Part shown: piece after piece, positions 22,684-34,780 of the stretch
Layout: the number at the start of each line of letters is the position of its first letter
Numbering within the stretch: the first letter of the stretch is position 1
NCBI RefSeq assembly: GCF_950295315.1
Contig: NC_080168.1
Span: 2,734,573 to 2,798,572 of the forward strand
DNA from: Erinaceus europaeus
Lineage: Eukaryota > Chordata > Mammalia > Eulipotyphla > Erinaceidae
DNA length: 64,000 nucleotides
Direction of reading: 5' to 3'
Made by a program: the position numbers and the translations under genes
Notes under the pieces: model-generated
What the model was told of the DNA's origin: nothing
Seen by the model: the letters and a program-made list of their open reading frames with translations, nothing else
The model's database searches: none

Positions 22684-22865
22684 ATTTGTATTCTTTATTG
22701 ATAGTTTGTTACAAGATACTCAGATTACAATGTATAGCTCTACACCACACCCATCAGCAGAGTCCTGTGTCCACCCTCCCACCTGTTTCATTTCGATTTT
22801 TTTGGGAAAAATTCATGTGAATTCTATCTCTAGATCATATCCAATTGTATTCATTTTGTCCACAA
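22684..22865 (-). repeat. L1 3' end fragment
   Basis: tgttacaagatactcagatt acaatgtatagc and ccctcccacctgtttc resemble the segment at 62930-63010, which is joined to antisense L1 ORF2-end/3'UTR sequence. Confidence 0.6.
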
Positions 22866-22871
22866 GCATAC

Positions 22872-22958
22872 ACACTTTATTTTATTATTATCTTCATTTA
22901 TTGAATAGAAACAACCAGAAATCGAGAGGGAAGAGGTTGATAGAGAAGAAGAAAAGTG
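22872..22958 (-). repeat. SINE A, outer copy, first part
   Basis: ttattatcttcatttattg, aacaaccagaaatcgagagg. Interrupted at 22959 and resumes at 23462. Confidence 0.85.
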
Positions 22959-23172
22959 GGGGCCTGGTGGTGGCGCAGCTGGTTGAGCGCACACGTTACA
23001 ATGTGCAAGGACCCCAGTTTGAGCCCCCTCACCACCAGGAAGCTTTACGAGCAATGAGACAGGACTTTAGGTGTTTCTTGTTTGCTATCACCCCCCTCTC
23101 CTCTCAATTTCTGGCTGCCTCTATCCAATAAATAAATAAAGATAATAAAACGTTTTTAAAAAGAGAAAAAAA
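22959..23172 (+). repeat. SINE A, nested
   Basis: Complete A: ggggcctggtggtggcgcag, gttgagcgcacacgttac, ctctcaatttctggctgcct, aataaagataataaaac. Confidence 0.95.
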
Positions 23173-23461
23173 ATAGGAAGTTGGGTGGTAGCACAGTGGG
23201 TTAAGCGCACATGGTGCAAAGCTCAAGGACTGACATAAGGATCCCGGTTTGAGCCCCCAGCTCCCCACCTGCAGGGGAGTCGCTTCGCAGGCGGTGAAGC
23301 AGGTCTGCAGGTGTCTGCCTTTCTCTCCCCCTCTCTGTCTTCCCCTCCTCTCTCCATTTCTCTCTTTCCTATCCAATAACGATGACATCAACAACAACAA
23401 TAATAACTACAACAATAAAACAAGGGCAACAAAAGGGAAAATTAATAAATATTTTTAAAAA
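23173..23461 (+). repeat. SINE B, nested after SINE A tail
   Basis: gttgggtggtagcacagtgg, catggtgcaaagctcaagg, ggagtcgcttcgcaggcgg, catcaacaacaacaataat, acaagggcaacaaaaggg. It inserted in or at the A-rich tail of the preceding SINE. Confidence 0.95.
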
Positions 23462-23605
23462 GGGAGAAAATAGAGAGGCATTGGCAGCCCTGCTTCACTA
23501 CTCACAAAGCTTTTCCCCTGCAGGTGAGCATCCGGGGGCTACAACCCTGGGTCCTTACACATTGTAACAGGTGCTCTCAGCTAGGTGTGTTCCCAGCCAG
23601 CCCTA
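23462..23605 (-). repeat. SINE A, outer copy, second part
   Basis: ggcagccctgcttcactact, cttttcccctgcaggtgag, ggtccttacacattgtaac complete the copy begun at 22872. Confidence 0.85.
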
Positions 23606-24660
23606 GCCTATACGTTTAAATTAAATAGATGTTTAGAAATTACCATCTGAAATGGCCTCAGTACTTTATACCTCAAACTGTGTTTGCTTATATGAATGTC
23701 TTCAGTTTTGGAAGTTACTAACAATATTTTGGTAAACACTGCTTTAATGTGCACGCCTTACTTAATGAGATTATGTCTTATTAAGATTTCTTTGCTGGTA
23801 TACAATTTTATGTCTTCTGTGAATTCTTGTTCATATTATTTTTGTCTGTTTTTATATTTATTTTTTTCTTATTTATTTTTTGGAGATGCCTTCTACTAGA
23901 AATATTAACCCTGACCATAATTTATGTGGCAAACATTATATTTGCATGTTCTTTGATTTATTTTTCAACTTTGACCACAGAATCTATTTTTCCCGAGCCA
24001 AATTATTGTGTAAATGTCATCTCAAGGGAGAAAATAATCTGCCGTGGATGTTGGTCTGACAATACCAGTACAGAATAAATACATTTAATGAGTGAAACAA
24101 TCTTCACAGAACTCAATTATCCCCCAGGACAAATGAATACCTATTTAGACTTATGGGGGGGCAAAATCATAATTCTACTTAATAAGCAGCAAAATAATTT
24201 TTGAGGAAATTTGTTTCAAAATAGAATAAGAAAGGGGTGTCTTTTCATAGTAACAGCAAACTATGTTTAGATCCTAGTTTTTATATTTACGAAGGAAAAT
24301 GAATACAAGGGGAAATCCTCCCCCCCTTTTATTTTTTTGATTCCACAATGCCATGAGACACACTCATAGGACAATCTCCACTGGGAGCAGCTGAGTATTT
24401 CCAGCCTCTCCTGGTATCTTGGCCCATGAGGTATGATCATTAAGCAGTTGGCATGATGGCAGCATTGGAACAATAGAAGTCTTGAGTCTGTCAGTCATTA
24501 TCTCTGTGGACTTGAACATTGTACTTTTATTATCGTTAGCTTTTCACTGAGGAAATACATGGAGAAAAATGAAGACATGGGCTCTGTTTTGATCAGCCTT
24601 TACATTTATTCATTACACTATGTCTACACTGCCCTGGATTGTATTCACCAAGAGTGTTCA
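23606..24660. other. Unique AT-rich sequence, 1 kb
   Basis: No named repeat. Open frames at 23696 and 23827 (plus) are Phe/Leu/Ile-rich because of T-rich sequence and have no family match. Confidence 0.4.
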
Positions 24661-24664
24661 CCTA

Positions 24665-25215
24665 ATGTATCCTTTATCCAATCATTCAATCATTCATAGA
24701 GCTTCCACAGTGATGAAGTAAACTTATCCCTGGCACTCAGGGTCAGGAAAAGAAAAAAAAAAAAAACCAGAGACACAAGCAAGTGAATAAAACATGTATA
24801 AACAGGTTATAATGCTTTCTGTGGAGGAATTGAGCCTGGGTTAGAATGGAGATGTGCAGCTACAGTAAGGAGTGGGCAAGCAAGGTAGGAGAGTGGTAGG
24901 AGAGGGCTTTCTAAGCAGTCATGGTGAAGGTCAGAGGAAAATCTTGGGGCTGCAAACCATTGAGCACGCTGGAGGAGTCCACAGGTCACAGGGAAGGCAT
25001 GTGTGCAAGGCAGAGAGTGCCTCAGGCTTGGGGTTGACAGACAGTTTGAGACAGTCCTGGAGGGTGTATTGGGCACAGCTAGGATGTTGGACCTTAGTCT
25101 ATGTGCAGTGTGAAACCACTGGGAGCTTTTAAAATGGAGAATTTATAAATATTGAGAAGATCACTTTGCTGCTCTAAGAACGGATTCTAGAAACTAAGAA
25201 CGGAGGCCGGGAAAC
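24665..25215 (+). repeat. Ancient mammalian interspersed repeat, family not named
   Basis: gggtcaggaaaag, gtgaataaaacatgtataaac, ggtaggagagtggtaggaga, gggaaggcatgtgtgcaagg, cactgggagcttttaaaatgg and agaagatcactttgctgctc follow, in order, a widespread old mammalian repeat known to me by sequence but not by name. The open frames on both strands (24807 minus, 24872 plus) lie within it. Confidence 0.5.
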
Positions 25216-25686
25216 CATTAAAGAGACTATTGCATTAGAAAAGGGAGGAAGATTCTTTCTTTAATTGTGACCAACAGCATGTGTTAGGCTCTAGGGGGAC
25301 ACAGAACCTCTCTGCCTAGTACACTGCGTCTTGTCTCCAGGCTCCCACGAGTTTGGAAGAAGAGATGTTATTTCATTCACTTCCAGGGTGGCAGAGCTCT
25401 TGACATCAGTGGTTTTGGGGTGTGATGGAAATGACAATGGTGAACAAGTGTTTGCATCATGAATCAACTCTAGCTTCATGGTCCCCAGATCGATGCCTGT
25501 ATCAGTTTGCTGGGATGGTCTCTGAAAATAAAATAAAATAAAATAAAATAAAATAAAATAAAATAAAATGTAGACTATGTAGTGAAAACAACAGAAATCG
25601 ATTTGCTCATGCGCCTAGAGGTGGAATGCCTGAGACCCAAGTGTTATCGAGGATGCTTTCATTTCCGGTCTATCCAATATTTTTCT
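25216..25686. other. Unique sequence with (AAATA)n
   Basis: Pentanucleotide AAAAT array at 25525-25568. No gene recognised. Confidence 0.5.
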
Positions 25687-27690
25687 TTCTTTTCTTTATT
25701 TAAAAAAAAATATTTAAAAAAGGAGACATAAAAAAACATAGGATAAGAGGGGTACAACTCAACACAATTCCCACCACCATATCTCTGTATCTCATCCCTC
25801 TCCTGATAGCTTTCCTATTCTTTATCCCTCTGGGAGTATGGACCCAGGGTCATTGTGGGATGCAGAAGGTGGAAGGTCTGGCTTCTGTCATTGCTTCCCT
25901 GATGAACATGGGTGTTGACAGGTCGGTCCATACTCCCAGCCTGTCTCTCTCTTTCCCTAGCAGGGCAGGGTTTTGGGGAAGCAGAGCTCCAGGACATATT
26001 GGTGGGGTCATCTGTCCAGGGAAGTCTGGTTGGCATCATGCTAGCATCTGGAACCTGGTTGCTGAAAATAAAATTAACATACAAAGCCAAACTAATGTTG
26101 AACAATCATGGACCTAAAGGCTGGAATAGTGCTGATGAAGTGTTGGGGGGGGGGTCCTCCATTTTATAGATAGCTAGTAGGCATATTTTAGTTATATTCC
26201 AAAGGCACTGTAGCTATACTAGTTTTTTTTTTTTTTTCCCTCAGCTGAAAAGCTGATATGCAGGTGGATCCAAATTATTGTCTTGGGAGATGATGTCATG
26301 GCTAGAAAAGGGACAGAAAACTGGATCAGGGAAGAGAGTAACTCCCTAATATGGCGAAGGGGTATAAATACTGTTGACTGTAAACCCCATTGATTTGATC
26401 TGATCTGGGGCCCATATTCATCTTAGGAGCCTATGTGACCTCTGCATCCCTGTAGATCTGAGCTCACATTCTGTGGTCATGAGTAGGAACATTCCAAGCT
26501 GCCCCAATATCAGGACCCATCTTCCTCAGGTGGAACATAGAGTATGCTGTCCAGCCTCCCTTTGGAGGCTGGAACATTCTCTACCTTTGTTGATCAAAGT
26601 TGAGGGCAAGGTCCTATGGGGGCCCATAAAGGGGTCTTTTTTGTTGTTCCTGATAGAGATGACTGGTAACAATGGAAAAGAGGGATTTATTTGAGGTCCA
26701 GGCCCATCATGTCTGTGTGGGAGTCTCAGGACTCCCAGACTAGGGCCCCAGCTGATGGGGTGGCCTGCTAGTGACTAAAGAGTCATCGTTAAAGTATGCC
26801 AGTCTCTTGCCCTTATTCAGCTTTTGCAGTCCTTGCTTTTCTAAGGTCAGCTTTCGAGTGAGTGAGGGATGTGTAATAGGAAGTAGGTGAGGAGGGTATT
26901 TAAGTCTAATTAGATACTATTTCATTAGGAAGTTTATACTGACTCACTGCAGACTATTGTGTACTTTTGCTTTCAGGTATATATTTTACCTTAGTTTATG
27001 GATACGTGAGAACATATGCTCTATCTCATGGAATCTGATCTATATCTAGGTTTTGGGACTTTGTTAGGAAGTTAAGCACCTGGAATGGAATTAGAGAATC
27101 CTGTGAAAGGAAAAGTTTCACTGGAGTCATGTAGCTGAAGGGTTGTCATTCCATACCTGAAGTCTCTGGACACAGTCTGAAGTGAAGCATGCTGAGGTGG
27201 TACTTGTTGCATTTATTAGATTGGGATTGGCAGATGCAATATTATTCGGTATGAATTGAGAGAAGCATGCAGGAAAGTGAGCCTCACCCTAGAGGTTACA
27301 GGACTGGGGGAAATATAGGCTCTGTAGTGGAAATATGAGGTTCCTGCTGTCTTAGAGTTCAAGAAGACAATAGATAGTTATTGTTATAATCACATTGTTT
27401 GGTAATTGGGTTAACTTTGAAAAATCCCTTTGTTAGGATTTGCTGTATCATACTGAACATTACCATAATTTATGTCCTTTGACATTATTTGTATATAGCT
27501 GTGCCACCGGTTGATTCTGTTCTCACTGGTTTAGGCTTTTGAGAGAGTCAACATATCAAAGACTCAGCCTATGTATTAAAAAGACTCAGTCTGTGCTTTA
27601 AAAAGTTTGAGACATTCAATAAAATTTTCCTCTCTCATATTAATTAAATAGTGATTAATATGACTACAAATTAATAAGAGTGTACATGGT
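25687..27690 (-). repeat. L1 long 3' UTR, most complete copy
   Basis: About 2 kb. In antisense it runs from the T/A-rich tail (25690-25735) and aggataagaggggtacaac, through aggtggaaggtctggcttct, ccataaaggggtctttt and gactcagtctgtgctttaaa, to gatccaccatgtacactc (sense) at 27690, where it meets ORF1 sequence. 26490-27660 is paralogous to 47421-48600. Low-complexity insertions: G(10) at 26144 and T(16) at 26223. Confidence 0.85.
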
Positions 27691-28335
27691 GGATCCTTTG
27701 TTTATCCTTCTTTTCATTCTAACTATGATGTGTCCTGGTGTATTCAGGTCTGGGTTGATTCTGTTTGGGACTCTCTGGGTCTCTTGAATCTTAATGTCCT
27801 TTCTGTTGTTTAGGTCTGGGAAGTTTTCTTCCATTATTTCTGTAGAATATTTACTTCCCCTTCCTCTTTTTATTCCTCTGGTAGGCCAATTATACAAATG
27901 TTGCTTCTTTTGAGATCATCTCATATGTCTCTGTTGTTGTTTTCAGTGTCTCTCAATCTCTTTTTTAGCTCTTTTACCTCTGTCTTTGTTTTCTCTAGCT
28001 CATCCTCTGTCTGGCTAATTCTATTTTCTGCTTCTATTAATCTGCTTTCCCTTCTCTCAGCTTCTTTCTTCAGATAATTTATATATAGTATTAACTTGTT
28101 CTGCTAGTTGTCCTTTTAGGTCAGCTATTTCAGCTTTCATTTCTCTAATTACCTCGAGTTAGCTTGTATTTTCTTTGAGGTTCTTCTCTGTTGTTTCTCT
28201 AATGATGATAGCTCTTTCCTCCATAATTGTCTTTATTTCTGTGACTATTATGTTTACTATTGCTTGAATACTTTTCTTGTCTATGGTTACTTCTGACTGA
28301 TTAGGAGTTTCTTCAGGGCTCCTGTCCTGATTCAT
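27691..28335 (-). pseudogene. LINE-1 ORF1 (ORF1p) remnant
   Basis: L1 ORF1p is the RNA-binding, trimeric coiled-coil chaperone of the L1 ribonucleoprotein. On the minus strand an ATG at 28335 begins MNQDRSPEETPNQSE. A charged coiled-coil-like stretch follows (AENRISQTEDELEKTK, EVKELKKRLRDTE), then the hallmark KRSNICIIGLPEE, then the RRM-region motif EENFPDLNN...TQRVPNRINPD...TPGHIIVRM. The frame is broken by at least two stops: one after the N-terminal third and one near RDI. It ends inside the RRM region, and the C-terminal domain is missing. The sequence continues directly into the long 3' UTR with no ORF2. Not functional. Confidence 0.85.
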
Positions 28336-28377
28336 TGTGGTATCAGTTTTATTTGCTTTTGATTTAACCTTTTTTTT
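28336..28377 (-). other. A-rich leader upstream of L1 ORF1
   Basis: On the minus strand, ccacatcaataaaaaaaa and gataccaca precede the ATG, as expected of an L1 5' UTR end or A-rich junction. Confidence 0.4.
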
Positions 28378-28379
28378 TA

Positions 28380-28650
28380 TTGATGTGGTTTTTATTTTTC
28401 TGTTCTATTATCCTTCAGTTGTTGTGTTTTGAGTACATGCCACACTATACTAAGGACCTCTATGACAAATTCAGTAACCAACCTCAGCAATTACAAGAAT
28501 TGCAACTGAGGCAAGGATTGATGCATTTCAACCAGTACCATTTAGCCAGACAACACCTCCAGTGCAAGAACAGTGTGGAATTATACCCATTATTCCATAA
28601 TTTTGTAAATCAATGTTAAATTAGTAATAAAAATGTAAAAAAATAATCCC
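28380..28650 (+). repeat. Retroposon 3' end, second tail subfamily
   Basis: tgtggaattataccc, ttttgtaaatcaatgttaaa and taataaaaatgtaaaaaa match, in sense, the tail of the antisense copy starting at 30142. The 5' part (ggacctctatgacaaattc) is not seen elsewhere in the window. An 79-codon frame (28380-28619) runs through it and has no known domain. Confidence 0.6.
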
Positions 28651-29905
28651 ACATATTAATTTTGGAGTGTCCACTAATGAAACCCTAATAGATTCTAAGA
28701 CAAAAGCCTGCATTTGGAGACCACAGGCATTATGAAATTCAGGATCTAGTTAATGTTTCTGAAATGTGCTGAAATAGTTGCATTTCTCTTAAATCTTAAA
28801 AGGAAAATATTACTTTTAAAATTATTGTCAACTGTAATCACTTGAATAATTCCTCAATGAATTGTTTAGCACAGGCATTAAATCTTGTTGCTACTTTACA
28901 CATGAGTTGAACTCTCTTTCTTCAAGAGTAATATGCTCACTTTTATTCATCTAGTTAAATTTTTAGGAGAAACATTTAATAAAAACAAGCAAGAACCATT
29001 GTTGATGCTTTGCATTTCGCAGTGATGTTCTCCTCACATTTTTTCTGTAGCATCTAAGTACAGGAGTCCACTGCTTGCTATGCACATTTTAGCTGTGATG
29101 TTTTAAGGCACCTTGCTTGAGGCACCAGGAGAATAAGCCACACGCTGTTCAAGAAGGATTAGCACCTTTCTCTCTAGACACAGTTTGAGCACACAAAAAG
29201 ATGAAATTGTTGGGAAGAGGTGGCCAATAAGAGAAGTAGCTTCTCTTTGGTGACAAGAAGGGAAATGTCAGTACCTTTGCTGTGGACTATGTGTCCGGGG
29301 ATATATGCTCACTTTCAAGTAGCACTTGAGATTTTTCTGTACCTTGCTAAGGAGAAAAGTCTGTCACCATATGGAATCCAATAGCCATTTTGCTATACTA
29401 TGTCTTATGCCAATTACAGATGAGTTCATTACAAGACATTGAGGCTAAGAAGGTTCACAAAAGCTTACAAATGCTGTGTAGAGTCTAGCATTCCTTACAA
29501 CCATGAAAAGCTCTTTATCCTTCATGGAAATGATCATGACCAGGGTCAAGAAGGACTACATTCATCAAATTCTGGAGTAAGAATTCTTTCTGGATGCTGA
29601 TGTGAGATCAACACTTGCAGTATTCATATAATTGTTTGTGATTCCATCAGATAATTCAATCTGATTACTGGTAATATCCCTAGGTTCTTAGATTTATAAA
29701 GGAAATAGATGCAGATATTGCACTGACTGAACTCCTATACATTATGAGGTCATTCTGAGTTTTAATTTCCACATTTCAATGCAAGAATAATAACTCATAA
29801 ATAGCCTGACTAATGTAGGAAATTGAGAGAAATATTTGTGGACTAAATCACTATTTTATTACTTATTTGAGATAAGTCTGTCTGTCTTCCTTCCTTGACA
29901 TCACT
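28651..29905. other. Unique sequence, 1.25 kb
   Basis: No repeat, RNA gene or coding exon recognised on either strand. Confidence 0.45.
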
Positions 29906-30136
29906 TTGTTTATTTTATTTTATTTTATTTTGGAGAGAGACAGAAATCAAGATGGGTGGGAGAGAGAAAGAAAGAAAGAGAGAGAGGGAGGGAGGGAGAG
30001 AGACTTGAAGCACTGCTTCACCACTTGCAAACATTTTTTCTTTTTCCTGGAGGTGCCAAGAGGGGAACTGAACCAGGGCTCTTGCACGTTATAACATGTG
30101 CACTTCACTAGGGATGCCGGCACACAGCCCCTGTCA
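29906..30136 (-). repeat. SINE A
   Basis: TTTTA units, gagagagacagaaatcaag, gaagcactgcttcaccactt, tcttgcacgttataacatgt gcac. The middle has a GAAA/GAGG expansion. Diverged copy. Confidence 0.85.
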
Positions 30137-30141
30137 TCACA

Positions 30142-31160
30142 TTTTTTTTACAATGTTTTATTAGTGATTTAACATTGATTTACAAGATTGTAATGGAATA
30201 GGGGTAGAATTCCACTCATTTCCCACCATGAGAGTTTTGTGTCCCATCCCCTTGATTGAAAGCTTCCATATTTTTTATCCCTCTAGGAACATGGACCCAG
30301 GATCATTATGACGTTCAGAAGGTGGAAGGTCTGGCCTCTGTAATTGCTTCTCCAATGAACATGGTCATTGGGAGGCCAGTCCACACCCCCAGTCTGTTTC
30401 TATCTTTCCCTAGTGGGGCAAGTCTCTGGAGAGGTGAGGTTCCAGTATACACTGGTGAGGTCATCTGCCTAGGGAAGTCAAGATGGAATCATAGTAGCAT
30501 CTGTGCCTTGGTGGCTGAAAAGCAATAAGATGGAAATCAAGAAAAAATGTTAAATAAACTGGAATGATAAAGTAGGAATGGAGCAGATGAAAGTAGGGGG
30601 CTTAGAGTAGAAGGAATCTAGGAAGTTTATTTTAGGAATGTTCCTAGGTGCTGATGTCTTAATAATCTTTTTTGAGCTTGATATATAACATGAGTGGCAG
30701 TGGACTAGAAATATTTTCTGGAAAGATAATTTCAAAGTTGGGAATAGAACAAGCAAGCAAGATAAGGGTAAAAAGTTTCTCACAAACTTGAAGAAGCTAT
30801 CGAAATAAAATTAACTATTTACCACAATGATCTAACCATCCATATCTTCTCATATCTAGCACAAAAGCCTGTGTAAACTTTGAGTCCCTGTTAGTCTGAG
30901 CTCACAGTCCATAGTCATAGCTGGGAACATTCTAGACTACACTCATTTCAGGACCAGTCTTCCTCAAGTTGGAGAGTAGGCTGACCCAGCTTCCCTTCAG
31001 AGAGAGGGGAGGCTCTACCATAGTTACTTCACAGTGAGGACACAGTCCTGAAGATGCTCACTAAAAAGGGCTGAGAATGATGCTCCTTCTGGGTGTGACC
31101 AGTGATGGTAGAGAGGGGGATCTATCAGAGGTCTAGGTCCATAATATCTATCATTAAAGA
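30142..31160 (-). repeat. L1 long-3'UTR copy, second tail subfamily
   Basis: Antisense from tttttttacaatgttttatt agtgatttaac through cagaaggtggaaggtctggc, gaacattctagactac and gaccagtgatggtagagagg. Its tail (aatcaatgttaaatcac, aataaaa) differs from the cctcttatcctatgg tails of other copies. Confidence 0.8.
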
Positions 31161-31196
31161 CAAAAGCAAAAGCTCTAGGAACTCTTGTGATAAAGA

Positions 31197-31725
31197 TGGG
31201 GTGATAGATATTATGGACATAGACCTCTGATAGACCCCCTCTCTACCATCACTGGTCACACCCAGAAGGATTAACATTCTTCATCTGCACTATTCCAGCC
31301 TTTAGGTTCATGATTCCTCAACAAGTTGTTTGGATTTGTATGTTAACTCTCTTTTCAGCCAACAGGTTCCAGATGCTAGCATGATACCGACCAGACTTCC
31401 CTGGACAGATGACCCCAACAATGTGTCCTGGAGCTCTGCTTCCCCAGAGCCCTACCCCACTAGAGAAAGAGAGAGGCAAGGTGGGAGTATGGATCCACCT
31501 GTCAACTCCCATGTTGAGCAGGGAAGCAATGACAGAAGCCAGACCTTCCACCTTCTACTCCCACAATGACCTTGGGTCCATACTCCCAGAGGGATCAAGA
31601 ATAGGAAAGCTATCAGGGGATGGGATGGGATATGGAGTTCTGATGGTGGTAATTGTGTGAAGTTGTATGCCTCTTATCTTATGGTTTTGTTAATGTCTCC
31701 TTTTTTAAATAATAAAAAAAATGGT
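31197..31725 (+). repeat. L1 long-3'UTR copy, sense, internally shortened
   Basis: It starts gatagatattatggacata gacctctgatag, jumps at about 31272 to cttcatctgcactattccag, then continues ggttccagatgctagcatg, ccaccttctactcc, cttatcttatggttttgtta and an AATAAAAAAAA tail. About 650 bp of the extension are missing at the jump. Confidence 0.8.
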
Positions 31726-32055
31726 TCTTTAACCTACAGTTCCAGTGTCAGCAATTGACTTGGACTGGCCCGCTTCCACCTTCCTGTCCAAGTCTTCAGA
31801 TATGTTCTTTTCCTTTTGCCTTCTTATTGCTGTTTGATTTTGCCCTCCCACATCTATTCTCATCATCAAGATCTGGTGGCCAGCCAGATCCTTCTGTTTA
31901 ATTTGTTTTACCTGGGGAATCTCTGACCATGGCTCATATCATTTTCTGAATTCCCTATGACTCTCCCATATTTCTGCTTCTCCTAAGCTTCATCTGGGCT
32001 CTGCACTTCCCTTGGGAAACTAAGAATAAGTCTAGTCCTTGACATGTCAAGTCAC
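31726..32055. other. Unique sequence
   Basis: Pyrimidine-biased; no repeat or gene recognised. Confidence 0.4.
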
Positions 32056-32057
32056 CT

Positions 32058-32336
32058 TTATTTATTTATTTTTGCCTGCAGCGTTATTGCTGGGGCTCAG
32101 TGCCAGCACTCTGAATCCACTGATTTTGCCAGCCCTTTATTTCCATCTCATTGGCTAGGACAGAGATACATTGAGAGAGGAGGGGAAGATAGACAGGGAG
32201 AGAGAAAAATAGACACCTGTAGACCTGCTTCACTCCTGTGAAGGTTGTCCCCTGCAGGTAGAGAACCCTGGCCTGGAATCCAGGTCCTTCAGCCTAGTAC
32301 TATGCGTGCTTAGCTGGGTGTGTCACCCCTCCCAAA
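32058..32336 (-). repeat. SINE B with module M
   Basis: tgcctgcagcgttattgctgg, gaatccactgattttg (M antisense), aggacagagatacattgag, agacctgcttcactcctg. Diverged; the 62-65 codon frame over it is incidental. Confidence 0.88.
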
Positions 32337-32339
32337 CAC

Positions 32340-34530
32340 CTTCTTTTCATTATTTCAAAATGATTATTTGTCACAAAATTTCATCTGGAATCCCAGTTTT
32401 TTCTCTTAGACAATGTTCTTTCCTCTTTTCTAGTCTACTTGGTTTATAAGAAAATTCTGAGCCCAACTCACCTTTTCCACATGTTGAGAGTACTTTCAGC
32501 TATTTTCTGTTCTTATAGTATTGGCAATGCTTTGCCCACTTTGATTCTGTCAGTTTCTGACACCTATTTTTATAAAGACTTTGTTACAGGACCTGGCTTA
32601 CTGATTAGGATGATCATTAAATCTGGGAGTGCTGCACATGAAACACATTAGGCATAACTCTCCTGGGTCTATGCCAACTTGTCTAGCGAAAAGAGACCAC
32701 AGTTCTTGCCAAAGCCCCGAGTCCCATTGCTGGCCCATGTGTCCCACTAGTTAAAGAGAGTTAGAAGGCTTAACCAACCCCAACTTTTAGTTGAAAATTT
32801 ATTGTACAGTTGCCTGATGTCCACATACCTATTTTTTTCTCACTGCATTGAATTCAACAGAATCCCATCATTTATCCCATAAAGCCTGTTAAACAGGACC
32901 ACTTCAACAAATCCTTAACGGAATAAGCTCAAAAGCTAAATGAGAAAGTTTGACTTTCTCAACTTGATGGTCTTCCTCTCATCCTGAGTCTTCTTGACAT
33001 AACACCTCGCGTAGACTGTGGTCTGGCTCTTGGTACTTTTTAGAATCAGAATTCATTTGTATTCCATGTAGAGAAGCAGACAGCTTAAAGAGAAAACACA
33101 CTCACACTTCAGTAAAGGCCACCTCATGTTTATTGCAGCGTCATTTCACCAGGCCAAAAGGCTGCCGTTTAGCTGCCTTGATGCTTTCTGAACCCTTTCG
33201 AGCTCTGAGGAGAGTGGTTCTGGTTTGTGTGGCTGAAATGCTGGAGAGGATGATTGGTTTCATTAGCCAGGGAGGAGTGATAACGGACTGCAATAGTTCT
33301 CCAGTTATTGGGCACTTTATATTAATAACTCACGATGGCTACAGTGTTTAGGTATATATTTCAAACTCAGTGTAAAATACCATGCCATTAAGAATTTAAA
33401 CACATTCTAATTTAATTATGGCCAAGGACTGATTCCAAGTGTTCCTGTGTTTTTGTTGGCTGGTCTTAACACTGCAAATTTCGAATATGGAAAGATTCAT
33501 TTTCTTTTACTCTTTGCTTCTTTTATTCTGAATAGTTGGGGGGGGAAACCTAATCATTTAAAAAGAGTGCAAAGTTGGAGAATGAAGTGCAACTGAAGTT
33601 ACGGAAAATTCTAGTTTTGTTCAATACCATTTTGTTTTCTGCTTTGCAACATGCCAATTTTTTATTCCTGCCCATGATATATTGATTACTCACAGTTTCA
33701 TTCATTCTTTTTTTTTAAAACTTTCTTTATGTCCTCAAATGACTTTTCCATTACCCCAACACTTACATTGTTGTCATCTAACTTTTCTCTCCTGAATAAA
33801 GTAGGAAAAACAATCTCCTAGATGAAAAATTCATCTGAGACTCTCATGACAAATGACATCTTGAGTCCCCTGTTTTGGGAAGCTCATGCAGTGACTGAAC
33901 AAGGCAACTGAAAGATTGGGAAAGAAATGAGTGGGTGGTACAAACAGTAAATAATATTCCATTGAAACATTTGAGACTGCTTCAACCCATCCTACAGCCC
34001 CAGAATCCTTCCATACATACTTCAAACTTAGCCCCTGTGATAGGCCTCAGCCATCCATTTAGTGGACTTAGCTTGTATAAAATTTTGGGAATCTAATTCT
34101 GACACAGAGGTTAGACATCGGATGATGCCTTCTTGAACCAGTATCTCATGACTTTGCTGCCATTCTCAGCCAAGAGGACCTCCGAGTCTTCAAACAGACC
34201 CAGGTGATGACCTCCCAGAAATACAAACCTCAAGTCTCGGAGCTCTCTGTCATTTGCAATTGGCAGGAAAGTGTGGTGTAAAGCGGTGAATACTATTGAT
34301 ATTGTAATGTACTATTGAATCTGGAAAACAAAATAGCTGTTTCCTTTGGAAAAAAGACCGATTCAACTTTATTAGATTAGATAAAAAATGACCAAAAAAA
34401 AGTAACTCTGCTTGGTTGGAAGATGAAAGAATTCAGATACAAACTTAAAAGGAAAGGAGACTGAGCTTTATGTAATTTTCATATTTATAGCATTTGTGCC
34501 AAAATATGTTTATTCACTTATTCGTTCTAC
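32340..34530. other. Unique sequence, 2.2 kb
   Basis: Repeat-poor. 33115-33480 is flagged as a candidate conserved element. G(9) at 33538 and T(8) at 33709. Short frames (32439, 33133, 33831) lack domains. Confidence 0.45.
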
Positions 34531-34534
34531 CTCT

Positions 34535-34739
34535 TGGGTTATCTTGCTGACACAGTCAGTTGAGTGCATACTTTTATATGCAGGAGGGCCTATGTTCTAG
34601 TCCCCTGTCCCCACCTGCAGGAGGCAAGCTTCAGGAACAGTGAAGCAGGTCTATAGGTATCTCTTTCTCAATCTTTCCTTGCCGCTTGCTCTCAATTTAT
34701 CTTTGTCTTGTCTAATCAAAGAAAGGGAGCGAGGAAGGG

Positions 34740-34780
<41 letters not shown>

